NCBI GenBank assembly: GCA_020436955.1
Contig: JAGQWW010000197.1
Coordinates: 1 to 5,738, forward strand
Origin: Saprospiraceae bacterium
GTDB taxonomy: Bacteria > Bacteroidota > Bacteroidia > Chitinophagales > Saprospiraceae
Length of the DNA stretch: 5,738 nucleotides
Reading direction: 5' to 3'
Under the pieces are notes generated by a model. It saw only the letters and a list, made by a program, of their open reading frames with translations, was not told the origin of the DNA and ran no database searches. Positions 5,295 to 5,738 of the stretch are shown one piece after another. The position numbers were made by a program, and so were the translations under genes. The first letter of the stretch is position 1; each line of letters begins with the position of its first letter.

Positions 5295-5414
5295 TGGCTT
5301 GTAACTACGTCAACTTAGCGCCGGTTTTTGTTGTTATTATTAAAAGGATTTTAGCTCCATTTTCACTTTTGAAAAGCTGAAATCCATTTATAAAAAACCA
5401 CAAAACTAAATCAA

Positions 5415-5738
5415 ATGGCATTCATAGATTATTATAAAATACTTGGGGTCAATAAGGATGCTTCAGAAAATGAAATCAAAAAAGCTTATCGAAAATTAGC
5501 CCGTAAGTACCACCCCGATTTGAATCCGGATAATAAGGAAGCAGAGAAAAAATTCAAGGAAATAAATGAGGCAAATGAGGTACTGAGCAATCCGGAAAAT
5601 CGCAAAAAATATGATAAGTACGGTGAGAATTGGCAGCACGGAGAAGAGTATGAAAAAGCCAGGCGTCAATATGAACAGCAGTCTCAGCAAAGAACGCAAC
5701 AACAATATGGCGGACAGGGGTATTCAGACCAGGATTAT
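5415..5738 (+). CDS. CbpA/DnaJ-like J-domain co-chaperone, N-terminal part only
   Basis: 108 codons are open from the ATG at 5415 to the window edge; the rest lies outside. Residues 4-70 are a complete J domain: IDYYKILGV (4-12), the basic helix IKKAYRKLARKY (21-32), the essential HPD at 33-35 that stimulates the Hsp70 ATPase, and FKEINEANEVLSNPENRKKYDKYG (split about 47-70). After ENWQHGEEYEKA the sequence becomes rich in Gln, Tyr and Gly (about 85-108), the start of a flexible linker. In DnaJ/CbpA proteins this leads to the substrate-binding C-terminal domains. The short Gln-rich linker and the MAFIDYYKILGV start suggest the CbpA type over a zinc-finger DnaJ, but the deciding region is not visible. 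No heat-shock promoter element is recognised upstream. Confidence 0.9.
   Translation, partial: MAFIDYYKILGVNKDASENEIKKAYRKLARKYHPDLNPDNKEAEKKFKEINEANEVLSNPENRKKYDKYGENWQHGEEYEKARRQYEQQSQQRTQQQYGGQGYSDQDY

Larger units (their letters stand above)
5182..5300 (+). repeat. right REP-like repeat cluster flanking the transposase
   Basis: Direct-orientation counterpart of 4388-4451. It has the exact 19-base GTT + GAGGTC-GGGA-GACCTC repeat (5182-5200), an added hairpin (5215-5233), the block 5240-5271 matching the left copy at 27/32 positions, an 11-bp tandem repeat, and ACTAGCGGTGGCTT (about 5287-5300), which differs from the left end by one inserted T. The added parts nearly double its length. Confidence 0.75.
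5086..5414. other. 329-bp gene-free stretch between the transposase and the J-domain gene
   Basis: No convincing gene is seen. The first 96 bp are the transposase upstream region, with TATCTTTA on the minus strand (about 5109-5116), one mismatch from the -7 consensus but without a clear -33 partner. 5182-5300 is the right REP-like cluster. The last 114 bp are AT-rich leader to the J-domain gene, with no clear promoter; a TTTTG near 5370 lacks a matching -7 element. Confidence 0.6.

Noticed and set aside
4377..5300. CRISPR array
   Set aside because: The repeats are short palindromes with irregular spacing and tails, without equal-length spacers or cas genes.
4377..5300. Complete IS200/IS605 insertion sequence with defined ends
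   Set aside because: No TnpB and no certain left and right ends can be fixed; the flanking hairpins recur several times in both orientations, which fits REP/RAYT better.
5496..5705. Minus-strand hydrophobic open frame of 69 codons
   Set aside because: It is the antisense of the J-domain coding sequence; its hydrophobic look comes from reading Lys/Glu/Gln-rich codons backwards.
1..5738. tRNA, rRNA or riboswitch
   Set aside because: No cloverleaf, rRNA-like stretch or known aptamer core was recognised in the intergenic regions by eye.

Overview
The window looks like a chromosomal segment from a member of the Bacteroidota. The evidence is AT-rich DNA, genes without clear Shine-Dalgarno sequences, promoter-like TTTG / TAnnTTTG elements, and protein families typical of that phylum (a BlaI/M56 pair, a small IS200-like Y1 transposase, a CbpA-type J-domain protein). 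The genus cannot be fixed from this sequence.

Layout from left to right. (1) Minus strand, 1-571: the start of a BlaR1-like M56 membrane peptidase (cut by the window edge), preceded by its BlaI-type repressor. (2) 572-751: a regulatory region with three copies of TACGA-N6-TCGTA, the middle one between the two elements of a candidate blaI promoter, plus a separate 14-bp palindrome just before the next gene. (3) Plus strand, 752-2218: a large XRE regulator of the RamB/PrpR-like (ScfR) type. (4) Minus strand, 2215-2586: msrB, convergent with the XRE gene and sharing 4 bp with it, so that the two stop codons lie in one CTAG. (5) Plus strand, 2749-4376: a probable two-gene operon of a small unknown membrane protein and a membrane-anchored family 2 glycosyltransferase. 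(6) 4377-5414: a REP/RAYT-like locus, with a minus-strand Y1 transposase flanked by two related, direct-orientation clusters of short hairpins. (7) Plus strand from 5415: the N-terminal part of a CbpA/DnaJ-like co-chaperone, cut by the window end.

How they work together: blaI and the M56 gene form a classic sensor/repressor pair, probably autoregulated through the three operators. Their target is unknown and need not be beta-lactam resistance, since no beta-lactamase is visible. MsrB repairs oxidised methionine. The glycosyltransferase probably makes or extends a cell-surface polysaccharide. The rest are unlinked housekeeping-type genes.

The most unusual part is 4388-5300. The transposase has Tyr in place of the second His of its HUH motif. 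The surrounding hairpins mostly share a GTC-loop-GAC core, several with a CCAGCG/CTAGCGG tail. The clusters on the two sides are colinear: a 19-bp exact repeat, a 27/32 matching block, and an ACTAGCGG-GGCTT end.
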